The position numbers were made by a program, and so were the translations under genes. From NCBI GenBank assembly GCA_024641665.1, contig JAHECP010000011.1, forward strand, positions 1 to 64,000: a stretch of DNA of 64,000 nucleotides, given 5' to 3'. The notes below the pieces were generated by a model. The model was not told where the DNA came from, did not search any database, and saw nothing but the letters and a program-made list of their open reading frames with translations. Of the stretch, positions 29,138 through 38,164 are shown piece by piece. Each line of letters opens with the position of its first letter. The stretch's first letter is position 1. Source of the stretch: Acidobacteriota bacterium. Lineage in GTDB: Bacteria; Acidobacteriota; Vicinamibacteria; Vicinamibacterales; JAHECP01.

Positions 29138-30241
29138 ATGAAATATCGGACGCCCATCGTCCTGGTGATCGGCGTGGGCCTGGTGGTGACGGGGCTCCTC
29201 TGGCGCCGCTCGGCGCCGGGCGACTCGTCGGACGCCGAAGCGGCCGCCGAGCCCACCGTGGTGGCCGTCCATGTCGCGCCCATCGTCCGGGCGACGCTCC
29301 ATGGCTACGTGGCGGCGTGGGGCACCGTCGAGCCGCAGCAGGCCACGCGCGCCCGGCCGCCCGCGAGCGCGCGCATCGCCGCGCTGGTGCCGGGCCTGGT
29401 GGCCGAGGTGCGGTGCGCCGAGGGGCAGAAGGTCGCCAAGGGCGCGGTCCTCTTCCAGCTGGACACCCGGGTGGCCGACGTCGCCGTCGAGAAGGCCCGC
29501 CAGGCCGTCGAGTACGCGCAACAGGTCTTCGAGCGCCAGAAGAAGCTCGGTCCCGGCGAAGCAACGTCCGAGCGGCTCTATCAGGAGGCCGAGCAGAACC
29601 TGGTCGTGGCCCGAAACGAGCTGGCGAACGCCGAGGCGCAGCGCGCGCTGCTGACCATCACCACGCCGCTCGCGGGCACCGTGGTGCGCGTCAGCGCGAG
29701 GCCGGGGGACACGGTGGATCTGACGACCGTGCTGGCGGAGGTCGTGGACCTCGACCGGCTGGTGGTCGGCGCCGCGGTCCGGAGCACGGACGTCGCGCGC
29801 CTGAAGCTCGGCCAGCCAGCGGAGATGTGGACGGAGCGGGAAGCCGTCGGGGCGCCAGCGGCCGGGGCTCGGACCTACCCGGGCGCGGTGGTCTTCATCG
29901 GGTCGGAGGTGGACCCGGGCACCGACACGGTGCGCGTGCGCACCTCGGTGCGTTCCGGCTCCGGCCTGCGCCCCGGGCAGTTCCTGAACCTCCGGATCGT
30001 GGCGGAGGAACGCAAGGACCGGCTGGCCGTGCCGGTCGCGAGCATCGTGACGCACGAGGGGGTCAGCGAGATCGCAATCGTGAAGGGGGACCGGGCCGTG
30101 AAGCAGAAGGTGACGGTCGGCCTTCGGGACGGTGACCTGGTGGAAGTCGAAGGCGAGGGGCTGACGGCGGGCATGACCGTCGTCACCGAGGGCGCCTACG
30201 GGCTGCCGGAGGAGAGCCAGATCCAGGTGATTGGCCGATGA
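29138..30241 (+). CDS. RND efflux periplasmic adaptor (HlyD/CusB-like)
   Basis: A 367-aa membrane-fusion protein with an N-terminal membrane anchor (YRTPIVLVIGVGLVVTGLLW). The barrel-sandwich halves flank a coiled-coil hairpin of about 80 residues (VEKARQAVEYAQQVFERQKK). The beta-barrel and membrane-proximal domains follow (YPGAVVFIGSEVDPGTDTVR; KQKVTVGLRDGDLVEVEGEG). It overlaps the RND gene by ATGA at 30238-30241, so production is coupled. It has no His/Met-rich metal-binding N-terminus, which argues against a specific copper role. Confidence 0.93.
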   Translation: MKYRTPIVLVIGVGLVVTGLLWRRSAPGDSSDAEAAAEPTVVAVHVAPIVRATLHGYVAAWGTVEPQQATRARPPASARIAALVPGLVAEVRCAEGQKVAKGAVLFQLDTRVADVAVEKARQAVEYAQQVFERQKKLGPGEATSERLYQEAEQNLVVARNELANAEAQRALLTITTPLAGTVVRVSARPGDTVDLTTVLAEVVDLDRLVVGAAVRSTDVARLKLGQPAEMWTEREAVGAPAAGARTYPGAVVFIGSEVDPGTDTVRVRTSVRSGSGLRPGQFLNLRIVAEERKDRLAVPVASIVTHEGVSEIAIVKGDRAVKQKVTVGLRDGDLVEVEGEGLTAGMTVVTEGAYGLPEESQIQVIGR

Positions 30242-33200
30242 GTTCGATCGGGGACGGCGTGCGACACGAGGACCTGACCAGCCAGTCGGTACTGGGACGG
30301 TTCGCCGCAGGCTACAAGGTCGCGATTGCGTTCGTGTCACTGGCGTTGTGCTTCGGCGGCGTGTACGCGGCGTTTCACATCCCGTCGTCCGTCTTCCCGC
30401 AGACCGACTTCCCGCGCGTCGTGATCCTCGTGGACAACGGCGTCATGCCGGCCGACGAGATGATGGCGACGATCACCCGCCCCATCGAGGAATCGATGAA
30501 GGACATCCCCGGCTCGCTGAGCGTGCGTTCGGCGACGGGACGGGGATCGGCGGAAATCAACGTCTTCTTCACGTGGTCGGTGGACATGATCCAGTCCGAG
30601 CTCTACGTCCTGAGCCGGTTGTCCCAGATCCGCAGCACGCTGCCGGCGACGGCGGCGACGACCGTCTACCGCATCACCTTTTCCGCGTTCCCGATCGTCG
30701 GCGTCAGCCTCACGAGCCACACCCGCACCATCACCGACCTGTGGGAGACCGCCCGCTACGACCTGAAGGTCCGCTTCCTGCAGATTCCGGGCGTGGCGCG
30801 CGTGGACCTGGTGGGCGGCCGCACGCCGGAGTTCCACGTCGTCGTCGACCCGGTGAAGCTGCAGGCGGCCGGCCTCGGCCTGACCGACGTCACCGACGCG
30901 CTGAACCGGAACAACCTCGTGTCGTCGGCCGGCATGCACGAGGAGAACCACACGCTGTACCTGACGGTGGTGGACGGCCGCGTGTACACCATCCCCCAGA
31001 TCGAGGACCTCGTCGTGAAGGTCCCCGGCGGTCTCCCGATCCGCATCAAGGACATCGCGAGGGTGCAGCGGGGTCCCGAGCCGGTGTTCAACATCGTGAC
31101 GGCCGACGGCGTGAATGCCGTGCTCCTGAACATTCGGAGCCAGCCGGACGGGAGCACGCTGGACATCGCCGCGCATCTGCAGCAGGACCTCGCGGCGCTC
31201 CGGCGCGAGCTGCCGCCCGACATGAAGCTGGCGCTCTTCTACGACCAGTCTGTCATCGTGCGCGATTCGGTCCGCAGCGTCTGGGAGGCGATCCTCTTCG
31301 GCCTCGTGCTCTCGATCCTCATCATCTATTCCTTCCTCAAGAGCTGGGGCACGACGCTCGTGGCGACGCTCGTGATCCCGGTCACCGTGCTCATCACCCT
31401 CGTCTCGATGAAGCTGACCGGCCTGAGCTTCAACCTGATGACGCTCGGCGGCATCGCCGCGGCGATCGGCCTGGTCATCGACGACGCCATCGTCGTCGTC
31501 GAGGCGATCTACTCGAAGATGATGACGGGCCTGGACTCCAGGGAGTCGGTGCAGGCCGGCATCGGCGAGATCGTGCGCCCGCTGGTGGGATCGACGCTCA
31601 CCCCCGTCGTCGTCTTCGTGCCGCTGGCGTTTCTCGACGGGATCACCGGGGTTTTCTTCCGGGCGCTGGCCCTGACGATGGTCGTGTCGCTTCTCACCTC
31701 GCTCGTACTCGCGGTGACCCTGACGCCGTCGCTGGCGACCTGGCTGATCCGGTTCTCGCGTCCGCGCGGCGCCGAGGCGCACCCCGAGGAGGGCGGGTTC
31801 CTGCTGCGGCGCGTGATTCGGGTCTACGAAGTCGCGGTACGCGCGGCGCTGAGGTTCCGCTGGCTCACAGTGGGCGTCTGCCTGGCCGTGCTGGCCGGCG
31901 GCTTCGGGATCTACCGGCAGCTCGACAGCGAGTTCCTGCCGCCGATGGATGAAGGCGGCTTCGTCATCGACTACTTCACGCCGCCGGGCACGAGCCTCTC
32001 GGAGACGAACCGGCAGCTGCTGCAAGCCGAGACGATCCTGCGGAGCGTGCCCGAGGTCGAGAGCTATTCCCGGCGGACCGGCGCGCGGCTGGCGCTGGCC
32101 ATCGCCGAGCCGAACACCGGCGACTTCCTGGTCAAGCTCAAGGCGAACCGGGCGCGGCCGACCGACGAGGTCATTTCGGAGCTCAGGCGGCGGTTCAACG
32201 CCGCGCTGCCTGGCGTGAACTGGGAGTTCCCGGGCATCCTGAGCGACCTGATCGGCGACCTGATGTGGGCGCCGCAGCCCGTCGAGATCAAGCTGTTCTC
32301 CACTGACACCGCGTTCCTCAAGCAGCACGCGCCGGAGGTCGAGCGCGAGCTCGAGAAGGTCCCCGGCGTCGTCGACACCTTCGACGGCCTGGTGTACGCC
32401 GGCTCGACGCTGAGCCTCAAGATCCGGCCGGTGGACGCGCAGCGCTTCGGCCTGACGGCGGACGACATCGCCACGGCGGTGAACACCGCGATCCTGGGAG
32501 AGACGGCGTCCAGCGTGCTGGAAGGCGACCGCATCGTCGACATCCGCGTCATGGCGGATCCGTCGAGCAGCGCCCGGATTGCGACGCTGCGCGACCTGCC
32601 CATCCGCGCGCCGGACGGCCGCGTCGTGCGGCTCTCGCAGGTGGTGGACGTCGCCGAGGAGCCCGGGCAGCTCGAGCTGCGCCGGGAAGACCTGAGGCAG
32701 GACGTGGCGGTGACGGCGCGCCTGGAAGGGCGCGACCTCGGGAGCGCGATGGCCGAGATTCAGGACCGGCTCGGCCGCGACCTCTCGTTGCCGCCGGGCA
32801 CCATCGAGTACGGCGGGCTGTATCAGCAGCAGCAGGAGTCGTTCCGCAATCTCCTGGTCGTGCTCGGCATGGCGATCGTGCTGGTGTTCACGGTGCTGCT
32901 GGTGGAGTTCCGCTCGTTCCTCGAGGCGTTCTCCATCGTGTTCGGCGCCGTGCTGGCGATGTTCGGCACGGTGTTCGCGCTGTGGCTCACCGGCACCTCG
33001 CTGAACGTCGTGTCGTTTCTCGGCGCCATCATCGGCGTCGGCATCGTCGCGAAGAACGGCATCCTGATGCTCGACTTCGTCGAACACCTGCTGGCCGAGG
33101 GCCTGCCGCTCGACGAGGCGCTGGTCCGGTCGGGCCGCCGGAGGCTGCGCCCCGTCCTGATGACGTCGATGGCCGCCGCCCTCGGTATGTTGCCGCTCGC

Positions 33201-33363
33201 CTACGGCGTCGGGTCCGGCGCCGACATGCTGAAGCCGCTGGCGGTCGCCGTCATCGGCGCGCTGTGCATTTCCGTGCTGCTGTCGCTCGTGGCGACGCCC
33301 GCGGTGTACTACCTCTTGCGCGGCGGCGCGAAGCCCGTCGCGACGATCACGCCGCCGGCGTGA
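30238..33363 (+). CDS. RND-superfamily efflux pump, inner-membrane permease
   Basis: A 1041-aa proton-driven pump with the standard two-fold RND layout: TM1 near residue 35, a large porter loop, TM2-7 with the proton-relay acidic pair in TM4 (IGLVIDDAIVVVEAI, about residues 410-425), a second porter loop and TM8-12 (MAIVLVFTVLLVEFRSFLEA; GVGIVAKNGILMLDFVEHL). It works with the HlyD and TolC proteins encoded upstream. The TM4 sequence is not the exact heavy-metal form, so the substrate (drug, lipid or metal) is left open. The gene is full length and unbroken. Confidence 0.94.
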   Translation: MSSIGDGVRHEDLTSQSVLGRFAAGYKVAIAFVSLALCFGGVYAAFHIPSSVFPQTDFPRVVILVDNGVMPADEMMATITRPIEESMKDIPGSLSVRSATGRGSAEINVFFTWSVDMIQSELYVLSRLSQIRSTLPATAATTVYRITFSAFPIVGVSLTSHTRTITDLWETARYDLKVRFLQIPGVARVDLVGGRTPEFHVVVDPVKLQAAGLGLTDVTDALNRNNLVSSAGMHEENHTLYLTVVDGRVYTIPQIEDLVVKVPGGLPIRIKDIARVQRGPEPVFNIVTADGVNAVLLNIRSQPDGSTLDIAAHLQQDLAALRRELPPDMKLALFYDQSVIVRDSVRSVWEAILFGLVLSILIIYSFLKSWGTTLVATLVIPVTVLITLVSMKLTGLSFNLMTLGGIAAAIGLVIDDAIVVVEAIYSKMMTGLDSRESVQAGIGEIVRPLVGSTLTPVVVFVPLAFLDGITGVFFRALALTMVVSLLTSLVLAVTLTPSLATWLIRFSRPRGAEAHPEEGGFLLRRVIRVYEVAVRAALRFRWLTVGVCLAVLAGGFGIYRQLDSEFLPPMDEGGFVIDYFTPPGTSLSETNRQLLQAETILRSVPEVESYSRRTGARLALAIAEPNTGDFLVKLKANRARPTDEVISELRRRFNAALPGVNWEFPGILSDLIGDLMWAPQPVEIKLFSTDTAFLKQHAPEVERELEKVPGVVDTFDGLVYAGSTLSLKIRPVDAQRFGLTADDIATAVNTAILGETASSVLEGDRIVDIRVMADPSSSARIATLRDLPIRAPDGRVVRLSQVVDVAEEPGQLELRREDLRQDVAVTARLEGRDLGSAMAEIQDRLGRDLSLPPGTIEYGGLYQQQQESFRNLLVVLGMAIVLVFTVLLVEFRSFLEAFSIVFGAVLAMFGTVFALWLTGTSLNVVSFLGAIIGVGIVAKNGILMLDFVEHLLAEGLPLDEALVRSGRRRLRPVLMTSMAAALGMLPLAYGVGSGADMLKPLAVAVIGALCISVLLSLVATPAVYYLLRGGAKPVATITPPA

Positions 33364-33471
33364 TCGCGTCCGCGCAGCCACCGACCACACCGGCTCGCCC
33401 GGCTGGCCCCCGCGGGGCGGTCCCTCGCCCCTCGCGGGACTCGAGCGCTTTTCGTGGTGAGAACGCGCGGG

Positions 33472-34326
33472 TCAGCCGGCTGGCGGCCGCAGCGCGAGCA
33501 GTCGGTCGCGCAGCCCCGTGAGCGTGCGCCGGAGCGACTCGCGGGCGACGCGGTTCACGATGGGCGAAACGATCGGCGAGACGAGCAGCGGCACGTCGCG
33601 GCTGAGCGTCAGCGACTCGACCTCCACGACCACCCCGTCGGACCGCTCTTCGTACCGCCAGTAGGAGTTCAGCCGCCACAGAAAGCCGCTGTCCCGACCC
33701 TCGGGCTTCGCGCGCTCGGCGCTCGTGCCCGCCTGCTCGAGCTCGGCGATCCGGGTCGAGACGCTGCGGCTCGCCGCGCGGCCTGGCGCGAAGCGCTGCA
33801 GCGTCACGGCGTGCTCGGTCGCGTAGGTCACCGTGACGATGGACTTGCGGCGCAGCTTCAGCCAGGTGCGCATCGAGTCGCCGCGTCGCTCGAGCACGCG
33901 CGCCTCGATCACGTCCTGCTGGCCCTCGAGCGTGGCGCCCGAGCGCAGCGCCTCCATCACCAGGTCTACCGAGACGCCCGGCACGAAGACGGCTCCGCGC
34001 CAGTGCTCGATCGTGCCCGACGGCACGTCGATCCCGCGGCCCGCGGCGTCGCGCGTCCGCATCGACGCCAGAACCAGATCGCCGGCGGCGAGCGCGCGGC
34101 GATCCGCCGCGGACTGTCGGGCGGGCTGGAAGTCGATCACGAGGAACCCGGCGACGGCCCCGAGCTCGCGGTCGATCCGCTGCTCGGTCGCCTGCACGTA
34201 CGCGTTCCAGGCGGCGACCGTTTCGGGCTTGAGCTCGGCCGCGGTCGCGGCGGACGAGCCGAGGACCAGCGCGGCCGCGAGCGCCGCCGCCCGGGCCCGA
34301 TCAGGCGAGACGATCGTCCTTGGCAT
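33472..34326 (-). CDS. Secreted protein of unknown function, possibly START/SRPBCC-like
   Basis: A 284-aa exported protein with a signal peptide (residues about 1-29, ending ATAAE). The remainder is a soluble alpha/beta domain: helix WNAYVQATEQRIDREL, a central WRGAVFVPGVSVDLVMEAL, several antiparallel strands and a long C-terminal helix. The order resembles lipid-binding START-like folds, but no diagnostic motif is certain. It is the last gene of a minus-strand set; its start lies 26 bp inside the end of the GtrA gene, so it is probably translated from the same message. Confidence 0.7.
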   Translation of the reverse strand: MPRTIVSPDRARAAALAAALVLGSSAATAAELKPETVAAWNAYVQATEQRIDRELGAVAGFLVIDFQPARQSAADRRALAAGDLVLASMRTRDAAGRGIDVPSGTIEHWRGAVFVPGVSVDLVMEALRSGATLEGQQDVIEARVLERRGDSMRTWLKLRRKSIVTVTYATEHAVTLQRFAPGRAASRSVSTRIAELEQAGTSAERAKPEGRDSGFLWRLNSYWRYEERSDGVVVEVESLTLSRDVPLLVSPIVSPIVNRVARESLRRTLTGLRDRLLALRPPAG

Positions 34327-34738
34327 GGCAGGTCTCGTGCCGGCGGCTCGCGAACACCAGCCGGTCGCTCGCGAGGAAGTTCAGCGCGCCGGTGGCCGCG
34401 ACGGCCGTCAGGTTCGCCAGCGCCGGCGACAGGCCGGCGTCCTCGACGAATGCTACCGTGAAGCCCAGCGTGCCCACAATCGACACGACGCCGTTCGACA
34501 GGTGGAAGCCCGCCAGCCTGGCGAGCCGGCCGCGGGCGGACGCGGCGGGACGGTCGGCCCACGTCCAGCGCTCGTGCCACGCGAAATTGTGCACGACGGC
34601 CAGCTCGACGCCGAGGACCGACGCCAGCGCGTAGTGCAGGCCGGTTGCCCGTGTCAGCACCGTGAACGTCGCGAGCTGCACGGCGAGGCCGGCGGCGCCG
34701 ACGGCGGCGAACGCGAAGACGCGGCGCCCGGACGTCAT
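34301..34738 (-). CDS. GtrA-family small membrane protein
   Basis: A 145-aa inner-membrane protein with four predicted helices: AFAAVGAAGLAVQLATFTVL, ALASVLGVELAVVHNF, LAGFHLSNGVVSIVGTLGF and a final ANLTAVAATGALNFLASDRL. The helix 2 segment HNFAWHERWTW is typical of GtrA/DPMS-like proteins, thought to help move polyprenyl-linked sugars across the membrane. The ATG overlaps the upstream gene's stop as ATGA (34735-34738). With a lipid phosphotransferase next to it, a role in glycolipid or cell-surface polymer formation is inferred. Confidence 0.88.
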   Translation of the reverse strand: MTSGRRVFAFAAVGAAGLAVQLATFTVLTRATGLHYALASVLGVELAVVHNFAWHERWTWADRPAASARGRLARLAGFHLSNGVVSIVGTLGFTVAFVEDAGLSPALANLTAVAATGALNFLASDRLVFASRRHETCHAKDDRLA

Positions 34739-35409
34739 CGCCGGATCGGCTCCGCGCGCGCGAGTGCCCGCGCATTCCGCGTGGCCGAGACGCCGAGCGC
34801 GGCCGCCAGGCCCGCAATCGCCACCACCGCGCCGACGTCGAACAGCCGGTAGATCCCCAGCCCGCCGAGGTCGACCCACGGGCTCCTCAGCAGCCAGAGC
34901 GTACCGGCCGCGAGGACGAGGCGCAGCTCCGTCGGGCCGAACCCCATGAAGGACATCCTGAAGACGCCGCCGGCGTGAGCGGCGAGGAAGACCTCGGCCG
35001 CCACCATGAAGTAGGCCACGAGCAGGCCCAGCGCGACGAGCGGGCTCATGAAGCCGGACAGGGCGAGCCCGCCGATCAGGAAGAGCATGCCGAGCAGGTC
35101 GACCACGTGGTCGATGTAGTAGCCGTAGCGCGGGCGCTGCTGGTTCCGCACCCGGGCCAGGGTGCCGTCGAGACTGTCGCCGAACCAGTTGGCGGCGAGC
35201 GCCCCGACGGCCAGCAGCAGCGCCCACGGGTGCCAGCGCGCGGCCCAGTACGCCAGGCCGGCGGCCATCATCGAGAGCAGGGCCAGGGCCGTCAGGTGGT
35301 CGGACGCGACCTGCCGCGGCAGGCGCCCGGCGATCCAGATGAGCAGCCGCCGTTCCGGCGCCGCGAGCGGGCTGCGGTATTCGCGTACGTGAACGGCATT
35401 CGAGGTCAT
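34735..35409 (-). CDS. CDP-alcohol phosphatidyltransferase family protein
   Basis: A 224-aa integral membrane enzyme that should transfer a phospho-group from a CDP-linked donor to an alcohol. The family active site is visible as DSLDGTLARVRNQQRPRYGY followed by YIDHVVD (D-x2-DG-x2-AR, then G-x3-D-x3-D). Six or so hydrophobic helices follow. Donor and acceptor are not predictable; homologues make phosphatidylinositol-type or archaetidyl-like lipids. It leads the operon with GtrA and a secreted protein. Confidence 0.9.
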   Translation of the reverse strand: MTSNAVHVREYRSPLAAPERRLLIWIAGRLPRQVASDHLTALALLSMMAAGLAYWAARWHPWALLLAVGALAANWFGDSLDGTLARVRNQQRPRYGYYIDHVVDLLGMLFLIGGLALSGFMSPLVALGLLVAYFMVAAEVFLAAHAGGVFRMSFMGFGPTELRLVLAAGTLWLLRSPWVDLGGLGIYRLFDVGAVVAIAGLAAALGVSATRNARALARAEPIRR

Positions 35410-35465
35410 GGGGCGATCTCCCTCTTCTCCCTCGAATGCGAAATCGGCGGGCGGATCGGCTCACG

Positions 35466-35606
35466 CAGGAGGCCTGAGGCAGGAGGCCTGAGGCCGGAGG
35501 CCAGAGGCCGGGGCGAGAGGCCGGAGGCCGGGGGCCAGGGGCCGGGGCGAGAGGCCGGAGGCCGGGGGCCAGGGGCCGGAGCCCCCAGTCCCCAGCCCCC
35601 AGCCCC
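35466..35606. repeat. GC-rich low-complexity tandem repeats
   Basis: The region contains two copies of GCAGGAGGCCTGAG, then two copies of a 33-bp unit built on GCCGGGGCGAGAGGCCGGAG, then CCCCAG runs. It fills the gap between the tandem ADOP genes and the divergent lipid-enzyme operon. It is simple-sequence DNA with no coding signal. Confidence 0.75.
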
Positions 35607-35610
35607 AACG

Positions 35611-38052
35611 CTACTCGTACCTGAGCGCCACCATGGGGTCCACCCGCATCGCGCGCAGGGCCGGGATCAGGCAGGCGACGAGGCTCGTGATCACCAGGAC
35701 GGCCGCCACGAGCAGGAACACGGCGGCGTCCCACGGCGGGGTGTCGAACAGCATGTCCCGCATCAGCAGCGAGAAGCCGCCGGCGATGGCGAGGCCGGCG
35801 GCGAGCCCGGCGCTGATCTCCACGATGCCCTCACGGAGCACCAGGGCGAGCACGTCCCTCCGTCGTGCGCCGAGGGCCAGCCGCACGCCAATCTCCGGCG
35901 TGCGGCGGCTCACCGAGAAGGCCATCACGCCGTAGAGGCCCACGGCGGCCAGGAACAGCGCCGCCGCGCCGAAGGCCACGAACAGGCTGCCGAAGACCTC
36001 GTAGGGCCAGTCGTCCTCCCGGATCCGTTCGGCCAGCGTCTTGACGGCGTAGACGGGCAGGTCCGGATCGATGCCGGGCACCGCGCCGCGAACGGCGGAG
36101 GTGAGCGCCTCGGGCGCGCCCCCGGCACGAATCATGATGGCGGCCAGCCGCCCGGGCACCTGCGCCATCGGCGTGTAGAAGCCGGCGGGCGATCGGTTGT
36201 CGAGATCGCCCATGAAGAGGTCCGGCGCCACGCCGACGATCGTGCGCCACGGGTCGAGCGAGTCCGACCGGCCGGTCCGGACGCGCCGGCCGATCGGGTC
36301 GACGCCGGGGAAGAACCGATCGGCGAAGCTCCGGTTCACGATGACCACGGCCGGCGCCCCGTCCCCGTCGGACGGCGAGAAGTCGCGCCCCCGCGTCACG
36401 GACCTGCCCAGCGTCTCGAAGAAGCGCGGTGTCACCGACACCTGCCTGGCGACCGGGTAGTCGCGGTCGGTCCCGTAGGTCGCGCCCTCGATCGCGAACG
36501 CCGTCCGTCCGGACCCGGTGGCTGGTAGGCTCGTGGCGAGCGCCACCGCGCGCGCGCCTGGCAGGCGCTCGAGCCGCCGCTGCAGCTCCCCGAAGAAGCG
36601 CGCGCGGCTGGACACGTCCGGATAGCGGGCCTCGAACAGGCCGACGCGCGCGGTGAGCACGTCCGTCGTGGCGAATCCGAACTCGATCGTCTTCAGGTTC
36701 ACGATGGTCCGGATGATCAGGCCCGACGCGACCAGCAGGCCGCACGACAGCGCGATCTCGGCGACGACGAGCGTCCGGCTGAGCCGGCCGATGCGCAGGC
36801 CCGGCGCGCCGCGCGCCTCGTCCTTGAGGACGTCGTTGACATCGCTGCGCGAGGCCTGCAGGGCCGGCAGCATGCCGGCGAAGATGGCCGCCGCGAGCAT
36901 CAGGGCCGCCGCGAACGCCAGCACCGCCGGATCGAGGCGCACGTCGATCCAGAACGGGGGATGGGTGTCCACCGTCGCGCGGTTGAAGAGCGCGATGCCG
37001 GCCTGCGCCAGGCCGAGACCCAGCACGGCGCCGGCCAGCGCGAGCGCGAACGACTCGCCGAGCAGCTGCGAGATCACGCGCCACCGGGTGGCGCCGAGCG
37101 CCGTCCGGACCGCCATCTCCTTCGTGCGGAGCGCGGCCCGCGCCAGCAGCAGGTTCGTGACGTTGGCGCAGGCGACGAGCAGGACGCCGAGCACGGCGGC
37201 CAGCATGATGTAGGAGAACCGCGGCGCGTCGCTCCGCAGGAACTGCTCGATGTAGGGCTTGACCGTGAACGTGCGGGTGCCGCTGGTACTCGGGTACTCA
37301 TCCGCGAGGTGGCGGGCGATCGTGGACAGCTCGGCGCGGGCCTCGTCCAGGGTGACGCCGGGTGCCAGCCGGCCGGCCACCAGCAGACCCTGGCCTTCGC
37401 CGCGTCTCACGCGCGCGAGGTCGAGCGCGAGCGGAACCCACACGTCCTCTGACCCCGGATAACGGAAGCCCTCCGGCATCACGCCGACGACCGTCCGCGC
37501 CGTGCCGTTGACGTGAATCGTCCGTCCGATCACGCCCGGATCGGCCTGGAACCGATCCCGCCACACCGCGTAACCGAGCACGACCACGGGGAGTGCGCCG
37601 ATCCCGTCGTCTCCCGTCACGAACGTGCGGCCAAGCAGCGGTTTCACGTGTGCGACGTCGAACCCGCGGGCCGTCATGAACGCCCCTTCATACCGCTCGG
37701 GCCGGCCCTCGCGGCCGCTGACGTTGATCGTGCCCGTGTAGAACGCGCTGAGGTCCGCGATCGTCCGCGCGCGGTCGCGGACGTCCGCGTACTCGTGCAT
37801 GGTGAGCGAGAGCCAGGCGCCGCCCTGGTTCGTGTCCGCCACACCGACGCCGACGATCCGATCCGACTCGTCGAAGGGCAGCCCGCGGAGGAAGACGCCC
37901 TCGATGATGCTGAAGACGAGCGTGGGGAGACCGATGCCGAGCGCCAGGGCGAGAACCGCGACGGCGCAGAGGCCGGGCTGTCCGAGAAGGGCGCGGGCAC
38001 CGTGGCGCAGGTCGGTGGCGATGGACACGATGGCCCCCAGACCGGTCGGCAC
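35611..38052 (-). CDS. ADOP-family duplicated MacB/FtsX permease
   Basis: Intact 813-aa duplicated permease. From the N-terminus: TDLRHGARALLGQPGLCAVA, the first helix LALALGIGLPTLVFSIIEG, the first FtsX block LLVACANVTNLLLARAALRT, the second core (PVARQVSVTPRFFETLGRSV) and the final helices with FSVSRRTPEIGVRLALGARR. It is a close paralogue of the next gene upstream, and the two are tandem in the same direction. A GTG at 38028 with GGGGG just before it aligns better with the start of the sister gene, so the true protein may be 8 residues shorter. A GGATCAGCAGG word upstream is shared by both genes. Confidence 0.9.
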   Translation of the reverse strand: MPTGLGAIVSIATDLRHGARALLGQPGLCAVAVLALALGIGLPTLVFSIIEGVFLRGLPFDESDRIVGVGVADTNQGGAWLSLTMHEYADVRDRARTIADLSAFYTGTINVSGREGRPERYEGAFMTARGFDVAHVKPLLGRTFVTGDDGIGALPVVVLGYAVWRDRFQADPGVIGRTIHVNGTARTVVGVMPEGFRYPGSEDVWVPLALDLARVRRGEGQGLLVAGRLAPGVTLDEARAELSTIARHLADEYPSTSGTRTFTVKPYIEQFLRSDAPRFSYIMLAAVLGVLLVACANVTNLLLARAALRTKEMAVRTALGATRWRVISQLLGESFALALAGAVLGLGLAQAGIALFNRATVDTHPPFWIDVRLDPAVLAFAAALMLAAAIFAGMLPALQASRSDVNDVLKDEARGAPGLRIGRLSRTLVVAEIALSCGLLVASGLIIRTIVNLKTIEFGFATTDVLTARVGLFEARYPDVSSRARFFGELQRRLERLPGARAVALATSLPATGSGRTAFAIEGATYGTDRDYPVARQVSVTPRFFETLGRSVTRGRDFSPSDGDGAPAVVIVNRSFADRFFPGVDPIGRRVRTGRSDSLDPWRTIVGVAPDLFMGDLDNRSPAGFYTPMAQVPGRLAAIMIRAGGAPEALTSAVRGAVPGIDPDLPVYAVKTLAERIREDDWPYEVFGSLFVAFGAAALFLAAVGLYGVMAFSVSRRTPEIGVRLALGARRRDVLALVLREGIVEISAGLAAGLAIAGGFSLLMRDMLFDTPPWDAAVFLLVAAVLVITSLVACLIPALRAMRVDPMVALRYE

Positions 38053-38164
38053 CGCGGCCCCACGGCGCGGGTCTTCGACCTGCTGATCCTACGGAGCGGC
38101 GCCGAACCAGGTTCCGCCCGCCCGAGCCCTTGGCCCGCCGAAGCGCGCGAGCGCGAAGGCGGCC

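Noticed and set aside
30337-33390. A 1017-codon minus-strand frame opposite the RND pump
   Set aside because: It mirrors the codon pattern of the pump, is His/Asp/Arg-rich and has no domain.
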